Assembly (NCBI RefSeq): GCF_026802175.1
Contig: NZ_CP113797.1
Span: 1,341,026-1,405,025 of the forward strand
Direction: 5' to 3'
Source: Thermocoleostomius sinensis A174
GTDB lineage: Bacteria > Cyanobacteriota > Cyanobacteriia > Elainellales > Elainellaceae
DNA length: 64,000 nucleotides
Positions 1-8,197 of this stretch are shown piece after piece (position 1 is the first letter of the stretch; each line of letters opens with the position of its first letter). The position numbers and the translations under genes were made by a program. The notes beneath the pieces were generated by a model. The model searched no databases and had not been told where the DNA came from. It saw nothing but the letters and a program-made list of their open reading frames with translations.

Positions 1-870
1 TCTCCGTCTGCTCCAAGGGTGTACTAAACAAATCATCAGCCACTAGCTTCACCCCCGTCCCCGTCGGTGGACACAAACTCAACCAATTCAACCGCAGGGC
101 ATTGCCACAGGTAATCCAGTTCTCATTCTTCAGGGGCAAAAACTCCGCCAACGCCAACCGCTGCCCCCGGTACAGCACATCGCACTGATACTCGGCAATG
201 ATCAACGCCAAGCGGGCAATCTCACAAGCAAAGTGGCGAATTTCAATGCCGCGAAAGTTAGTGAGGGGAATCTCGGAACGGCGATCGGGTTCTCCCCGGC
301 GGCGGTTGATTTCGGCTTCAATGGCCCGCAGTTCCTTGTAGGCAATCACCAAAAAATTGCCCGACACACAGTCCGGGTCAAAGACGCGAATCCGAGCCAG
401 CCGTTGCCGCAGGTTCAGTAGCTTGCGTGGGTTGTGTCTCCGGCAGCTTCTAGCTGTGCCCGCAGATCGTCCAAAAACAATGGATTCAACACCTTGAGGA
501 TGTTGGGCACGCTGGTGTAGTGCATCCCCAACGCGCCGCGTTCCTCATCTTCGGCAATGGACTGAATCATCGAGCCGAAAATATCCGAGTTGATCTGTTT
601 CCAGTCCAGGTTGCCAATGTGGAGCAGGTACGATCGGGCGATTTTGCTAAAGCGAGGGACTTCCACACCCCCAGCCCCTCGCCCTCTCGGGGCGAGGGGA
701 GCCGAACCTTCTGATCCCCCTTCTCCTGGCTTGGGAGTAGACCGAAGGGCGCGCGAAGCAGGGGTTAGGGGATGAGGGCTAGCCTGCCGAATTATGGATA
801 ATGCTTCCTCTACATCCCTTTCCACCAACTCACTGCTGACAAGAACCACCCTCAACCCCAGCGATTTCAA
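1..870 (-). pseudogene. Broken MmeI-type (type IIG/IIL) DNA methyltransferase, left end outside the window
   Basis: Remnant of a class I SAM-dependent DNA methyltransferase of the MmeI-like restriction-modification family. The upstream part (minus strand, 870 to about 421) carries the family segment around DIFGSMIQSIAEDEERGALG and HYTSVPNILKVLNPLFLDDL. A frameshift at about 415-435 then moves the rest into another frame that stays open to base 1. The expected GDN-P-RKLL has become GD-TTHASY-stop, consistent with an extra AC dinucleotide. SAM-binding motif I (normally DPACGSGNF) reads DPDCVSGNF at 354-383, with two substitutions in the SAM loop. A GC-rich repeat is inserted in frame at 661-779 and the first 29 residues do not look like the family. 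The start codon overlaps the fabD stop (ATGA). I read it as an inactive pseudogene. A sequencing error could explain the frameshift but not the motif changes. Confidence 0.8.
661..779. repeat. GC-rich dispersed repeat inserted in the methylase remnant
   Basis: About 119 bp of low-complexity GC-rich sequence interrupts the methylase frame. It contains a perfect hairpin at 675-699 (CCCCTCGCCC, 5-nt loop, GGGCGAGGGG) and ends with gaagcaggggttaggggatg. The same ending recurs in slightly altered form near 50815-50840, and the CCCCTC/GAGGGG arms recur at 28223-28247. Translated, it gives a Pro/Gly/Arg-rich stretch foreign to the protein. The pattern fits a short dispersed cyanobacterial repeat. 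Confidence 0.7.
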
Positions 871-1760
871 CTATCTTCCCTTCCCGGTATTTCCGCTAGG
901 CTACTCACGTTTTCTAACGCGATATCGGGGCAGGTGCGTCTGATGATGCCTGTGAGGACTTTGCCTGGGCCAATTTCGATAATGCGATCGATGCCTTTGT
1001 CAGCCAATTGCAGGGTGATTTCGCGCCAGCGCACCGATCCTGTCATTTGGCGAATCAATCGATCTTTGAGCACAATACCTTCGGTGACGGGAGTGGGATC
1101 AACATTAGATAGAATGGGTACGTGAGCCGCTCGAAAGGTAATAGCTTCTAGCGCTTGTTGAAATTCTGTCGCCGCTGCGGACATCAGTGGAGAGTGAAAC
1201 GCGCCACTGACGTTGAGCTTCACGGCCCGTCTGGATTTAACATTAGCCAAGACAGATTCCACCGCTGCCTCGGTTCCCGAAATCACCACCTGTCCGGCAT
1301 TATTGTCGTTTGCCAATACCACGTCTGGAGTTTGGGAAATTTGTTGCTCTAGCTGGTCGCGATCGAACCCCAACAGAGCCGCCATGATCCCTTCCGAGGC
1401 AGCATCCATCAACTCGGCCCGACGTTTCACCAGCCGCAGTCCAGTTTCAAAATCAAATACTTTAGCAGCATAGAGCGCCACAAATTCACCTAAACTATGC
1501 CCTGTCATTAATTCAGGACGTTGCCCTTGCTCCCACATCAGATCAGCTAAGATGCTTTCGATCACATACAGACAAGGCTGGGTGTAGAGGGTTTTGGAGA
1601 CCTTATCGCCTTCGTCTTGGCAAACCGCCGGCACAGACCAGCCCAATATTTGTTCAGCTTGCTCAAACTTGGATTGGGCTTCAGGGAATTCATACAGATC
1701 AGCACCCATACCGATTGCCTGCGAACCTTGTCCTGGAAACACCCATGCCGTCTTAGTCAT
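867..1760 (-). CDS. fabD: Malonyl CoA-acyl carrier protein transacylase
   Basis: Transfers the malonyl group from malonyl-CoA to acyl carrier protein, supplying the extender unit for type II fatty acid synthesis in the cytosol. The 297-residue length is typical. The N-terminal FPGQGSQ oxyanion motif is at residues 8-14, the nucleophile elbow GHSLGE puts the catalytic Ser at 89, and the catalytic His is in GAFHSPLM (His189). The C-terminal GPGKVLTG is also family-typical. ATG start. In many cyanobacteria fabD follows fabH, which is not present within 2 kb here. The next gene upstream on the same strand is an MBOAT acyltransferase, about 100 bp away. The stop codon overlaps the start of the methylase remnant. 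Confidence 0.97.
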   Translation of the reverse strand: MTKTAWVFPGQGSQAIGMGADLYEFPEAQSKFEQAEQILGWSVPAVCQDEGDKVSKTLYTQPCLYVIESILADLMWEQGQRPELMTGHSLGEFVALYAAKVFDFETGLRLVKRRAELMDAASEGIMAALLGFDRDQLEQQISQTPDVVLANDNNAGQVVISGTEAAVESVLANVKSRRAVKLNVSGAFHSPLMSAAATEFQQALEAITFRAAHVPILSNVDPTPVTEGIVLKDRLIRQMTGSVRWREITLQLADKGIDRIIEIGPGKVLTGIIRRTCPDIALENVSSLAEIPGREDS

Positions 1761-1863
1761 AGCAATTGCAGAAATAAGGGTATACAGCTTTGTAGCCAGA
1801 CCTACATTTTACGGCACTAGCAACCAGCCCTATGCGAAAAATAGCCTTTCCTTGATAGCAACT

Positions 1864-3360
1864 CTAGAAATCAAAGTAAATATAGGGTGGGGCTTCGTTG
1901 GGAGCTAGTAGCCAAGCGGCAAACAAACAAATGGGAATCAGCAGCATCTTGATCGATAGGTGCAGTTGTAGCTTCAGATGCCGGTGGATAAAGTAAGCGA
2001 TCGTCATAGCGACCAGGAGCAGCCCCAACAACAACGCCAAGTGCAGGCGATCGGTTTGCAGCGTCTCCACATAAACCTTTTGCGCAAATTGCACATCGGC
2101 GGTGTGCCCAAACAAGCGTTGCACCACGCGCCCAGACTCGCGCAGATCGGGTAGGCGAAAGAAGATCCAAGTGGTGAACACCATCGCTTGGGTCAACATC
2201 CACGCCAGCAACACACCAGGGACAGAATGCCACCACCCCTGTAAAAGTTGCCACCGTTTAGACAAGGCATCCGTGAGGCGATGTAGAACCATCGCCAGTC
2301 CATGCAACCCACCCCAAACCACAAACCCCCACGCTGCTCCATGCCAAATACCGGTAATTAACATAACAATGAGCAAATTGAGACACGTGCGCAACAGCCC
2401 TTGGCGCGACCCTCCCAATGGAAAATAGAGATAATTACGAATCCACTCGCCCAAAGTCATATGCCAGCGTCGCCAAAAATCGGCAATGTTGGTACAAAGG
2501 TAGGGGAAGTTAAAGTTTTGCGGCAAGTCAAACCCCAACAACAAAGCACTCCCTCTTGCTACATCTACATAGCCACTGAAATCTAGGTAAAGCTGAAAGC
2601 CATAGGCAAAGGTCGCTAGCCACAGATCCCCACTGCCAGCCCGCTCCACATTTCCAAAAATTAAATCCACGACCGTTCCCAGATGATCGGCAATCAGCAG
2701 CTTTTTTACTGCTCCGCACGCAATCAGCCACAGTCCCTCGGTGAGTTGACTCGCGGCGGGAAACTTCAACGTTTGGATTTGCGTGGCAAAGGGATGAAAG
2801 CGGGTGATAGGCCCTGAAATGAGTTTGGGAAAGAACAGCTTATAGGCAGAAAATCTTAGGAAGCTTTTCGTGGCGGGTGCACCGCGATACACGTCTACTA
2901 GGTAGGCAATGCACTCAAAACTAAAGAAACTTAGCCCTAGTGGCGCGATAATGTTGGCGCGAATCCAGTCGGCATGAGTTTCGGCCAGTGTCCACTGCAA
3001 GCCGCCGCCGATCGTCTCTAACAAAAACGGTACGTACTTAAAGCCAACCAACAGCAGCAGGTTGAGAATAATTCCTACCCACAACAACTTCAACCGCCGC
3101 CGATCCCAATCTTGTTGAGCAAACTGCCAGCGATCGTTCTCAATGCGCCAATCCATGGGTGCACCGATCGCCCGCCCCACATAGTATGTCACCAAAGTGA
3201 TCATCATCAGCATCGGCACATACTGAATTTGCAGCGAACTGTAGAACACCAAACTGGCAATGACCAGCACCCATAGTCGCAGCGATCGTCCTTCGACCGA
3301 CCAATAGATGCCGAGAATACTGATGAGGAATAATCCGTAGACAATCGACAGAAAATTCAT
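1864..3360 (-). CDS. MBOAT family O-acyltransferase (AlgI/DltB-like)
   Basis: Polytopic membrane-bound O-acyltransferase of 498 residues. Families AlgI and DltB move acyl groups across the inner membrane onto an extracytoplasmic polymer. Visible evidence is about ten hydrophobic segments, the conserved block NIADFWRRWHMTLGEWIRNY, and the active-site region TGIWHGAAWGFVVWG with the invariant His at about residue 340. FFRLPDL near residue 400 is also typical of AlgI-like proteins. No partner AlgJ/AlgX or DltD-like gene lies next to it, so the acceptor cannot be inferred. It starts with ATG and is followed by fabD on the same strand with a 100-bp gap. Function at family level is secure; the substrate is unknown. 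Confidence 0.9.
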   Translation of the reverse strand: MNFLSIVYGLFLISILGIYWSVEGRSLRLWVLVIASLVFYSSLQIQYVPMLMMITLVTYYVGRAIGAPMDWRIENDRWQFAQQDWDRRRLKLLWVGIILNLLLLVGFKYVPFLLETIGGGLQWTLAETHADWIRANIIAPLGLSFFSFECIAYLVDVYRGAPATKSFLRFSAYKLFFPKLISGPITRFHPFATQIQTLKFPAASQLTEGLWLIACGAVKKLLIADHLGTVVDLIFGNVERAGSGDLWLATFAYGFQLYLDFSGYVDVARGSALLLGFDLPQNFNFPYLCTNIADFWRRWHMTLGEWIRNYLYFPLGGSRQGLLRTCLNLLIVMLITGIWHGAAWGFVVWGGLHGLAMVLHRLTDALSKRWQLLQGWWHSVPGVLLAWMLTQAMVFTTWIFFRLPDLRESGRVVQRLFGHTADVQFAQKVYVETLQTDRLHLALLLGLLLVAMTIAYFIHRHLKLQLHLSIKMLLIPICLFAAWLLAPNEAPPYIYFDF

Positions 3361-3402
3361 AGTGGGGAGTGAGGAATGGGAAGTCGGGGGTCGGGTTAGG
3401 GT

Positions 3403-3954
3403 TTATCCTTTCTTCTTAACGGCACAAACGGCGCAAACTGACCAGCGTTGCAATTCTCCGGGGGGGGTGGGGCATTGGCAGCGAGGGCAAGTGGGCAAAT
3501 GGCGCGAGCGATCGCGAACGATAGCAGACCAACGTTGAAAAGCGGTTTGTGGGTCACAGATAGAGGGGGACAGGGAAACGGGGTGTACCGAGGCGATCGA
3601 AATTCGACTGGGATGCTCCTGCCATAGGATAGAAGATTCTGAACTGGTTGTGTAGGTTTCTCGTCGCCAGCAGGCCGTGGAGAATCGAATATCGGTAATT
3701 TGATAGGAAAGACGAGTATTCAGCTTTTCTAAAATCCGCTGCCGTTCAAATGCCAGGTTCTGGGCCCATACCGCGCTAGAGGTTGCCACTTGAAGAACTT
3801 GGCGTTGAATACTAACTGGCTGAGTTTGAGCCGCCACCACACTACCGACAACATCACTCCAACACTGCAAAAGCTGGCGAAACTGTTTACGCTTCTGCCA
3901 ATGGTTGTGGTCTTCAAAGCCACCGAGAACTTGCTGAAGGGACGAGAAGGGCAT
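3403..3954 (-). CDS. DUF721/DciA-like protein with C-terminal zinc-ribbon
   Basis: 183 residues. Residues 1-100 match the DUF721 family, whose best-known member DciA loads or assists the replicative helicase DnaB in bacteria lacking DnaC. The conserved pattern is a helical start with WSDVVGSVVAAQTQPVSI followed by VLQVATSSAVWAQNL. The C-terminus carries two Cys pairs, CPRCQCP and CAVC, consistent with a small zinc ribbon seen in cyanobacterial members. ATG start. It lies 42 bp upstream of the MBOAT gene on the same strand and may be cotranscribed. The DciA role is inferred from the family and is not shown by context. Confidence 0.75.
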   Translation of the reverse strand: MPFSSLQQVLGGFEDHNHWQKRKQFRQLLQCWSDVVGSVVAAQTQPVSIQRQVLQVATSSAVWAQNLAFERQRILEKLNTRLSYQITDIRFSTACWRRETYTTSSESSILWQEHPSRISIASVHPVSLSPSICDPQTAFQRWSAIVRDRSRHLPTCPRCQCPTPPGELQRWSVCAVCAVKKKG

Positions 3955-4271
3955 AGAGCAAAAGCAAGAATCAAGATAAGTCAGGTTTAAGGATATAGCT
4001 TTAAACCAAAAAAATAGGCTGAGTATAGAGTCTAGAAGAAAGTTTTTTTGAAATTGACGCTACATATAATCACATCTGAGCTATTGTATGGTTGCCTATT
4101 CAAATTCTCGCCAGACTTTACCAATGAGGAGATGGCTACGGTTTAGGTTAGCGGAAGCTTTACCTAAATAGTTCCCCTTCATCAATAAATCTTCAATCAA
4201 TGCATTGATCACGTCTTTACTGACATCACACTGACATCACCTCGCCGCATCGATTAGCAGGAGTTCTGAAA
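3955..4271. other. Divergent intergenic region with an 11-bp tandem repeat
   Basis: 317 bp between the divergent DUF721 and SPOR-domain genes, so it should hold both promoters. The clearest element is a tandem duplication of actgacatcac at 4219-4240, about 30 bp upstream of the rightward ATG. No convincing terminator or RNA gene was seen. Confidence 0.4.
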
Positions 4272-5864
4272 ATGTCGAAAGGTTCCTCCACTCTTTTCTC
4301 TCAAACCGCCACGGCTAATCTGGCTTGGGTTGGTCTGCATCCAGTCCTGCAAGCAGCATTAGACAGTTTGGATATTGAACTAAACGAGGAGTTAATTCGC
4401 TATCGCCGGCAACGCTATCGTCAAGCTAGACAGGCAGAACCAGAGCAGATTCCTGTTTGGCAACCGCCGATCGTCTCTGCGCAGACACCCCCTCAGTCTC
4501 GATCGCTTCAGCTTCCCTTTACCCGTGGCACGTCGGTGCAGAATGTCATGAGTCGTTTGCAGCAGACAGCTACACTAGATGAGTTAGATCTAGAAGATGA
4601 TTTAAATGCTCAGGTTTCTAACGATGGTGTCCGCAGTTCTGTTACTGCGAATCCTGTGCCGGAACCACCTGAATCGATCGCCCCGCAGTCAATGGAACTG
4701 CCAGAAGCGTTGGCAGCGGGGTTATCTCAGCATTCGACAACGCCTCAAGGCACAACCTTTCAACCGGAAACCCCTCCAACTGACGTACCCTTGGCGGCGG
4801 CTTCATTTGATTCCGTTGATCCCGACTGGGAAGAGTTAATCCAAGCAGCGGCAAATCCAAACCCAGTCAATGTGGCACCAGCATCAGAGTTTGAATCGAC
4901 ATTTAATTCCGACGATTTTGAGGCCGGCTTTAATTCAACAGCAGAGGATTATTTACGATCGAATGAAGAATTACTGAGAAGCATTGTCGAAGAATCGGCT
5001 CAGCAACAATCTCGCCAGGAAGCAAATTTACTCGATTCATTATTAACTCCGCTTGGTGTTGGGTCTATGGCGCTGGTGCTGCTTTCAAGTGCCACCTTGG
5101 GTTACGTCATTATGCATCCGTCTAGTCTCGATTTCCTGTGGTCGTCTAAGCCAGCTAGCCAGTCCGATCGGATGAGCAGTGGTTCGGAGCCGTTTGCTTC
5201 ACCGCTGATTCCTGACTCGCCCAATCTAGCGGCCGACGAGTTTGTTGATTTGAATGTGAACAACCTCAGCACTCTTCCTAGCCATCAAGAACACCGATCG
5301 CCATTGCCGCCTACAACAAATTCTGGGCATTCTGTCCTAACTCCTACCGTTGCTCCCCCGCCAACGACACTAGATTCTGCTCCTGTTGCCCCAAATTCGG
5401 GGTTGGAATCCCCTACTGAGTCTGCCCCGGCAGGTATCTCTGAATCCTTGCCATTGATAGAGTCTGCCCCTGCATCTGCACCTATCTATGTTGCACCTGA
5501 GCCGCCGATCGTAGAATCCGCGAACTCCACTGCCCCGATTGCGGTATCGCCACCCGCCTTGCCGACTCCGACTGACACTAGAGATCCGGATGTCGCTACA
5601 GCCCCCGCCTATCAACATTCGATCGATTCATCAGGAACTGGAGCGACATCAGCCCAATCTGCTGGAATCTATTATGTTGTCGCCCCTTACAGCGGCGATT
5701 CCAGTTTGCAGCAGGCTCGTGAAGCTGTGCCCGATGCCTATGTACGCAATTTTGCGGCAGGGGCCAGTGTGCAGCTTGGCGTTTTCAATAATCAAGAGAA
5801 TGCTCAAGAGTTGCTGCAACAGCTTGCAGCGGAAGGAATTTCAGCAGAAATTTATCAACCATAA
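4272..5864 (+). CDS. Membrane protein with C-terminal SPOR-like domain
   Basis: 530 residues. The N-terminal 60 residues (ALDSLDIELNEELIRYRRQRY) resemble a conserved cyanobacterial cytosolic segment. A long acidic, Pro/Ser/Thr-rich region follows, then one transmembrane helix around residues 258-285 (LGVGSMALVLLSSATLGYVI), a Pro-rich linker of about 170 residues, and a final 70-residue module with the two alpha/beta halves of a SPOR fold (YYVVAPY near the start, AGASVQLGVFNNQENAQEL near the end). SPOR domains bind denuded peptidoglycan at division sites, so an FtsN-like role at the septum is possible but is inference. ATG start. The last 10 bp overlap the antisense double-glycine peptide gene. 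Confidence 0.8.
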   Translation: MSKGSSTLFSQTATANLAWVGLHPVLQAALDSLDIELNEELIRYRRQRYRQARQAEPEQIPVWQPPIVSAQTPPQSRSLQLPFTRGTSVQNVMSRLQQTATLDELDLEDDLNAQVSNDGVRSSVTANPVPEPPESIAPQSMELPEALAAGLSQHSTTPQGTTFQPETPPTDVPLAAASFDSVDPDWEELIQAAANPNPVNVAPASEFESTFNSDDFEAGFNSTAEDYLRSNEELLRSIVEESAQQQSRQEANLLDSLLTPLGVGSMALVLLSSATLGYVIMHPSSLDFLWSSKPASQSDRMSSGSEPFASPLIPDSPNLAADEFVDLNVNNLSTLPSHQEHRSPLPPTTNSGHSVLTPTVAPPPTTLDSAPVAPNSGLESPTESAPAGISESLPLIESAPASAPIYVAPEPPIVESANSTAPIAVSPPALPTPTDTRDPDVATAPAYQHSIDSSGTGATSAQSAGIYYVVAPYSGDSSLQQAREAVPDAYVRNFAAGASVQLGVFNNQENAQELLQQLAAEGISAEIYQP

Positions 5865-5971
5865 CTGAGGCGATTGATGGTTTGATCACGAGCGCCTTGA
5901 AACCGATCGCTTAAACCACCAGATACATTCTCAAGCTGCTCGTCCGTTTTTGGTTGCTCTTGTCCACTCAT
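5855..5971 (-). CDS. Double-glycine leader peptide, candidate bacteriocin-like precursor
   Basis: A 38-residue ORF beginning MSGQEQPKTDEQLENVSGG and ending LSDRFQGARDQTINRLSYG. The first half is a textbook double-glycine leader: acidic, with hydrophobic residues spaced before GG (EQLENVSGG), as cut by C39-peptidase ABC exporters in class II bacteriocin and related cyanobacterial secreted-peptide systems. The predicted core after GG is 19 residues, polar and amphipathic. A GAGGA Shine-Dalgarno-like sequence lies about 10 nt upstream of the ATG. The gene is antisense to the last bases of the SPOR gene. A truncated HlyD/NHLM exporter lies 220 bp away on the opposite strand. No complete ABC exporter is in the window. 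Coding status is inferred from motif and ribosome site only. Confidence 0.55.
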   Translation of the reverse strand: MSGQEQPKTDEQLENVSGGLSDRFQGARDQTINRLSYG

Positions 5972-6013
5972 CGGTTCATATCCTCAGATGTGCTGGATTT
6001 ACTGCACAGTGTT

Positions 6014-6184
6014 ATGGAGCGATTGGGCTATGGGGCACGCAACAGTACCCATCCACGGGGGATGACTTCAAAAGACACTGATGAAGACGAATTGAATCTA
6101 GATGAGTTGCACCAAATGTCTCAAGGAGCCAACCGCTTTACCTGGCTGTTAAAACGCTTAGGAATTGGCAGCAGTCGAATGTAG
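6014..6184 (+). CDS. Small acidic-to-basic peptide, possible leader peptide
   Basis: 56 residues from the ATG at 6014; the frame is open further upstream and another ATG lies at 6062. The segment DEDELNLDELHQMSQGA resembles a secretion leader of the ELxxxELxxxxGG type, though GG is replaced by QGA. It is followed by a short basic tail, NRFTWLLKRLGIGSSRM, that could be an amphipathic helix. It sits directly before the HlyD-like fragment and next to the antisense double-glycine peptide. No strong ribosome binding site is visible for any of the starts, so it could be spurious or decayed. Confidence 0.35.
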   Translation: MERLGYGARNSTHPRGMTSKDTDEDELNLDELHQMSQGANRFTWLLKRLGIGSSRM

Positions 6185-6188
6185 CACC

Positions 6189-6542
6189 ATGGACGATCGC
6201 ATAATCAGGTCTCGCATTCAGATACCACAACTAGCACAAACAGACCATATCTTTAGACTCTCATTTACGGGTAGAGCGATAGCGAATGATTCTAAGAGCA
6301 GCAATTTTCGTCAAGAGTCGCTGGAACAGATCTCTTCTCCTGAGCAACTTGCTCAACTGATGCAAGTTGTTAGTGCAAAAAGTTGGATTCCATTAGCCAA
6401 ACTCAGTATTTTAGTGGGTTTGGCATTAATTTGGAGTGTCGTAGGCTGCATTTCCATCACGGTAACTTGCCAATCACTCTGTTCCTTTTACTTCCCTAAA
6501 CCTCCATCTCTACACCAACTGAGGCTTGAAAGCGTTGCCTAG
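6189..6542 (+). pseudogene. Truncated HlyD-family (NHLM-type) secretion protein remnant
   Basis: The ORF encodes FRQESLEQISSPEQLAQLMQ, then VVSAKSWIPLA and a transmembrane segment (LSILVGLALIWSVVG) before ISITVT. This matches the N-terminus of the HlyD-like membrane-fusion protein of cyanobacterial NHLM bacteriocin export systems, where GQGVLIYP would follow. Here the sequence degrades (CQSLCSFYF) and stops after 118 residues against roughly 400 or more expected. The end runs into the convergent acyltransferase gene. The inner-membrane adaptor part is all that remains, so it cannot work as an exporter component. The family assignment rests on my recollection of the conserved N-terminal pattern. 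Confidence 0.65.
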
Positions 6543-7206
6543 CGCCTCGTTTAGAAACGACTTTAGCGGGAACCCCCACCGCCACAGAATAGGGAGGAAT
6601 ATCTTTTGTTACGACAGCCCCGGCTCCAATGACACTTCCTTCACCAATCGTCACACCGTCCAGGACACGAACTCCTGATCCCAGCCAGCAATCATCCTCG
6701 ATGACAATACCTTCACAGCGAACTCCTTGTTGATTGATAGGACGGGTAGGATTATCAAAAATATGATTGTTAGCATAAATGCCGCTACCGGAAGCAATCA
6801 AACAGTTTTGACCGATGTGAATATTACCGGGACCTGCCATGCAGACATAGGGCCCAATATAGGTATGCTTGCCAATAGTAATCGTGCCGCCGATCGCTTG
6901 AATGTGAACGCCTTGATCTAGCCTGACCTTATCGTGAAGAATCAGCTTACTGCCAGCGTCCCAGCAGTTAAGTAACGCATGACGGCAAATGCTGACTCCA
7001 TACCCCAGTTCAATCGACTGTGCACACACCAGTTGCACCGCAGGCTCGATGTCTACGTCTCGATCTAACTTGCCTAGAATCAGACGATAGAATTGCTGCC
7101 GCAGGTTTTTGCCGATCGACAGCGGAATCGCCCCAAACAAAGCCATTAAAATGGCGGTCTTTTGCTGACGATGAATCAAGTTGGAGTAATCCAGAGATAA
7201 TGCCAT
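6496..7206 (-). CDS. Hexapeptide-repeat acyltransferase (LbH fold)
   Basis: 236 residues with a left-handed beta-helix of hexapeptide repeats from about residue 95 to 215 (GTITIGKHTYIGP, GNIHIGQNCLIASG, DDCWLGSGVRVLDGVTIGEG, SVIGAGAVVTKDIPPYSVAVG). The loop NNHIF supplies the His seen in O-acetyltransferases of the WbbJ/maltose acetyltransferase group, and GVPAKVV is the usual C-terminal signature. The N-terminal 60 residues are helical. It probably acetylates a sugar in a cell-surface polysaccharide, although no glycan genes adjoin it. ATG start with a GGAGGC-like site just upstream. Its 3' end overlaps the HlyD remnant on the other strand. Confidence 0.88.
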   Translation of the reverse strand: MALSLDYSNLIHRQQKTAILMALFGAIPLSIGKNLRQQFYRLILGKLDRDVDIEPAVQLVCAQSIELGYGVSICRHALLNCWDAGSKLILHDKVRLDQGVHIQAIGGTITIGKHTYIGPYVCMAGPGNIHIGQNCLIASGSGIYANNHIFDNPTRPINQQGVRCEGIVIEDDCWLGSGVRVLDGVTIGEGSVIGAGAVVTKDIPPYSVAVGVPAKVVSKRGARQRFQASVGVEMEV

Positions 7207-7388
7207 GATATAGGCCTCCGTTAAACGCTAAAATTCGGAATTCAAATCGAAGTAATCAATGAAAATTTGACTGCTATTTGGATGAAGCAGTGAAGATTTT
7301 TATGATCTTTCCGTCAATATTGAATGACACAGAAAATGGCTGAAACCATTGACGCAAAACTTTGCTAGCGCTGAATAGCAAGCGTAGA

Positions 7389-7616
7389 TTAGAGCATGTT
7401 TCCAAACAACCTATCTAACAAAGCTGTAGATATGCTTATGAAGCAAAGAACAACAGAGAAGGAATAGAAAACAGTTCTTCCGTTAACCTTTAATGCTTCT
7501 AATGCTTCCAGCAAGCTTTGATCAGATGATTTATCAGAAATAGCCCCTTCGAGTGCAAGAAGACGTATCATTGAAGAACACTTTCTGTCATGCAGCAGTG
7601 TAGGGCGAAAGCTCAA
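7389..7616 (-). CDS. Small single-TM hypothetical protein
   Basis: 75 residues from 7616, or 60 from the internal ATG at 7571. The C-terminal half has one hydrophobic helix (VFYSFSVVLCFISISTALL) preceded by an acidic/Leu-rich segment. I do not recognise a family. It lies in an otherwise gene-poor 990-bp gap between the hexapeptide acyltransferase and cysW. The ribosome site is weak, so it may be spurious. Confidence 0.25.
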   Translation of the reverse strand: MSFRPTLLHDRKCSSMIRLLALEGAISDKSSDQSLLEALEALKVNGRTVFYSFSVVLCFISISTALLDRLFGNML

Positions 7617-7741
7617 TTGATAGAAACCCAGGCGAAAGCTGCATCGAATTGATTCTTCTAAAACCCAAGTATCGTTGGGTTATTGAAAAAATACTTTGAA
7701 CTTCCTGAATATTTGAAAATCTAGGCTGATATTCCGTTGTT

Positions 7742-7885
7742 CACGGGGGAGTTAACCCACCAGGAATTCTAACAGCATAGACCGTCTGTAGTACCAACTT
7801 GTACACTGCCAAAAGCTTTCCTTTCAACAAAGGCTGATGAGCTAGAACCAGGAAAATCGATTGGATAGAATTTTGTTTAGGCATG
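7742..7885 (-). CDS. Possible 47-residue peptide, unknown
   Basis: An ATG ORF encoding 47 residues, hydrophobic and basic in the middle (LLKGKLLAVYKLVLQTVYAV), ending RIPGGLTPP. AAGGA lies about nine bases upstream of the ATG. No family is recognised. It occupies the gene-poor stretch before cysW. Reported because of the plausible ribosome site; confidence is low. Confidence 0.25.
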
Positions 7886-8146
7886 ATCAATCGTCCTTGG
7901 CTACGCTATTGTGCAGTGTTATTTTATAGGCAATGTAAGCAATCGTTAGCTTTGTAGAAGCTGAAAATGTTTTATTGATTATAGAGTAACACTTGAAAAC
8001 TCTAGTGTGATTTCAACTTCGATTTTTGATTCAAGCTTTACGTGAATTCACGAGTGACTTCAAGAAACCTTTAAAGTTCTGCGATTCATTGAAGGGTAAA
8101 TTGAGAATAAAGTGACGTAGCTTTACTTTTTTTAAAATCTATGTTT

Positions 8147-8177
8147 ACAAAAAGACCAACTTAGGCAGTCGGTCTTT
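8147..8177 (-). terminator. Rho-independent terminator of the sbpA-cysT-cysW operon
   Basis: On the minus strand, AAAGACCGAC and GTTGGTCTTT pair as a 10-bp stem (one G-T wobble) around TGCCTAA, followed by a short T run. It begins about 20 bases after the cysW stop. Nothing else supported lies between 7890 and 8147; that stretch is AT-rich. Confidence 0.8.
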
Positions 8178-8197
8178 GTTAATAATTCACCGGAGTA

